DNA from: Channa striata | Lineage: Eukaryota; Chordata; Actinopteri; Anabantiformes; Channidae | Assembly: GCA_033026295.1 (NCBI GenBank) | Contig: CM065172.1 | Span: 14,007,165 to 14,071,164, forward strand | Direction of reading: 5' to 3' | DNA: 64,000 bases | Shown: positions 62,579 to 64,000 of the stretch, one piece after another | Layout of the letters: every line of letters starts with the position of its first letter | Position numbering within the stretch: the first letter of the stretch is position 1 | The notes under the pieces: model-generated | Seen by the model: the letters and a program-made list of their open reading frames with translations, nothing else | Told to the model about the DNA's origin: nothing | Databases searched by the model: none | Made by a program: the position numbers and the translations under genes

Positions 62579-64000
62579 ATGTCGAAAGATGTAAGTATTC
62601 TTTGCAATGTCATTTTGCTTACACCAGGTATTATAAATCATTAGTTATTTGAAGCCATTTGGAATATTCGATAGACACGACAGACTGCGTATTCATCACT
62701 GCCGCAGCAGTTATCGTTGTAACCTTAAGCCGCCATTTTATAGCAGCTGGGCCTCGTGGCCTTTTGTTCAGGGGAACGCTTGTTTGAAGTATTTCCGAGT
62801 TTCGCCCATTGCGTGTTATCAATAACAATGTGGGAAAAGCGAAAATACAACCAGTGCGTGCAAGCGATGACCGATTGTGACTTCTTTTAGCTGTGAAGTG
62901 TGCATTGCACTGCCCCTCCCCCTCCCCCAATATTAATGGCGGCGACGTCTCAGTCCTCCACCCGTCCCCGGCAATAAAGCTGCGCTGCTGTTCAAAAAGA
63001 AATCGCCTGTGTTCATTCTTGGGACGTCTGTTGTTTACGCCGTATGAATTTGGCAGCCAGTACGTGCTTCGGCCTATTTGTGAAGGGATCTTGATGCTTC
63101 TGTCTGCTTTGTTCATTGTGTAGGTCCCACGTGAGCCGGAGCAGCTTCGCAAGCTGTTTATTGGAGGTTTGAGCTTCGAGACCACAGACGAAAGCTTGCG
63201 GGCTCATTTTGAGCAATGGGGCAGTCTGACAGACTGTGTGGTAAGTGAATTTGTTCTGTTTAGTATCTTCCATCGTTACTCTCTGCTATTCCTTATTTAA
63301 TATACTGCTCGTGAGTCTAGTGAATGTTGAGGTGTCTCCTTGATCTGTGGAAGATCTTGTCGTTCTAATTAAGACTTGCTGTTATTTGTGGTATAAATTT
63401 CACAGAGGCTTAAGCCCTTTATTACTTCTATGCTTATTTGTTGGTGAGACTGGAAATAAGTTTATTCTCCTCCTTCAGGTCATGAGGGACCCCAACAGCA
63501 AAAGGTCCAGGGGATTTGGCTTTGTCACATACTCGTCTGTAAATGAAGTTGATGCCGCAATGGCCGCTCGTCCCCATAAGGTTGACGGAAGAGTGGTAGA
63601 GCCTAAACGAGCAGTTTCCCGGGAGGTACGTAAACCTGGTGATGCTACATTCTGCAGTTGTCTGTATTAAATATCATTGACCAAAAAGGAAGACCTATAG
63701 TTACCACAAATGCTTGATTGCAGGACTCTAACCGACCAGGTGCCCATATAACAGTCAAAAAGATCTTTGTTGGCGGCATCAAGGAAGACACAGAGGAGTC
63801 GCACCTACGAGATTACTTTCAGCAGTTCGGGAAAATTGAGGTCATTGATATCATGACTGACCGTAATACTGGAAAGAAGAGGGGGTTTGCCTTTGTCACC
63901 TTTGATGACCATGACTCTGTTGACAGGATTGTCAGTAAGTGAAAGTTTTACACTTTTTTTTTTTTTTCTGTCCGATTTTAACAGTCATCCTTGACTAATG
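62579..64000 (+). CDS. hnrnpa1: hnRNP A1 RNA-binding protein, partial: join(62579..62590,63124..63240,63479..63625,63724..63934, continuing past the window)
   Basis: Nuclear RNA-binding protein of splicing and mRNA transport; the first 162 residues are encoded here. Exon 1 gives MSKD before GTAAGT; exons 2 and 3 are in phase 0 and encode RRM1 with RNP2 KLFIGGL (14-20) and RNP1 RGFGFVTY (54-61). Exon 4 encodes the inter-RRM linker and RRM2 with RNP2 KIFVGGI (105-111) and RNP1 RGFAFVTF (145-152), ending in phase 1 at IV+A/GTAAGT. The residues MSK...PEQLRKLFIGGLSFETTDESL and the linker SREDSNRPGAH match hnRNP A1 rather than A2/B1 or A3. The remainder of RRM2 and the Gly-rich tail lie outside. 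A TGACTAA branch-point-like word close to the window end suggests that the next acceptor is just beyond. Introns are 533, 238 and 98 bp. Which teleost co-orthologue (a or b) this is cannot be decided. Confidence 0.95.

Noticed and set aside
62631..63185. 184-codon open frame on the - strand
   Set aside because: It overlaps hnrnpa1 intron 1 and antisense of RRM1 exon 2, has no domain or low-bias protein character, and is best explained as a shadow.
63966..64000. Acceptor TTTTAACAG/TC as the start of hnrnpa1 exon 5
   Set aside because: Using it would give an immediate in-frame stop and lose the RRM2 end; the following TGACTAA looks like a branch point, so the true acceptor is probably past the window.

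Overview
The window looks like teleost fish genomic DNA: the 3' (anterior-gene) end of a HoxC cluster, probably HoxCa, running into its conserved flank. The evidence is two Hox genes on the + strand, one of paralogy group 3 and one of group 1 with no group-2 gene between them, followed after about 35 kb by a head-to-head pair, an HP1-alpha chromobox gene (cbx5, - strand) and an hnRNP A1 gene (hnrnpa1, + strand). CBX5-HNRNPA1 is the vertebrate neighbour of HOXC (CBX3-HNRNPA2B1 lies beside HOXA). Group-3 and group-1 HoxC genes are kept in teleosts and lost in mammals. Abundant CA/GT, GA and AAT microsatellites, introns of 0.1-3 kb and AT-rich intergenic DNA fit a ray-finned fish. The species cannot be named from this sequence.

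Layout. 1-6882: non-coding DNA that should lie between hoxc4a (outside the window) and hoxc3a. 6883-9087: hoxc3a, two exons, 294 aa, with a divergent group-3 homeodomain. 9088-18694: 9.6 kb without genes, where a group-2 gene would sit. 18695-22851: hoxc1a, two exons, 295 aa. 22852 to about 56.4 kb: a gene desert with microsatellites, candidate conserved elements, retinoic-acid-receptor-like repeats and CTCF-like motifs. 56.4-61.8 kb: cbx5 on the - strand (3'UTR, four coding exons, 199 aa, one 5' non-coding exon). 61.8-62.6 kb: shared promoter interval with three CCAAT boxes. 62579-64000: first four coding exons of hnrnpa1, cut by the window edge.

Two features stand out. First, the DNA 3' of hoxc1a carries a retinoic-acid-like grammar: a perfect DR5 (28790-28806), a DR2 (29525-29538), a DR2/DR1 triple half-site array (24392-24412), an IR0 palindrome and perfect PBX-MEIS and YY1 motifs, resembling the 3' RARE enhancers known for Hoxa1 and Hoxb1. 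Second, CTCF-like motifs point left (- strand) up to 49.55 kb and right (+ strand) from 49.89 kb, around a CpG-rich block with a perfect NRF1 palindrome. This is the arrangement expected of a domain boundary separating the Hox cluster from the housekeeping cbx5/hnrnpa1 pair.

Coding calls rest on in-frame splice phases and recognisable domains and are strong. Regulatory calls are motif matches made by eye and need comparative or functional data.
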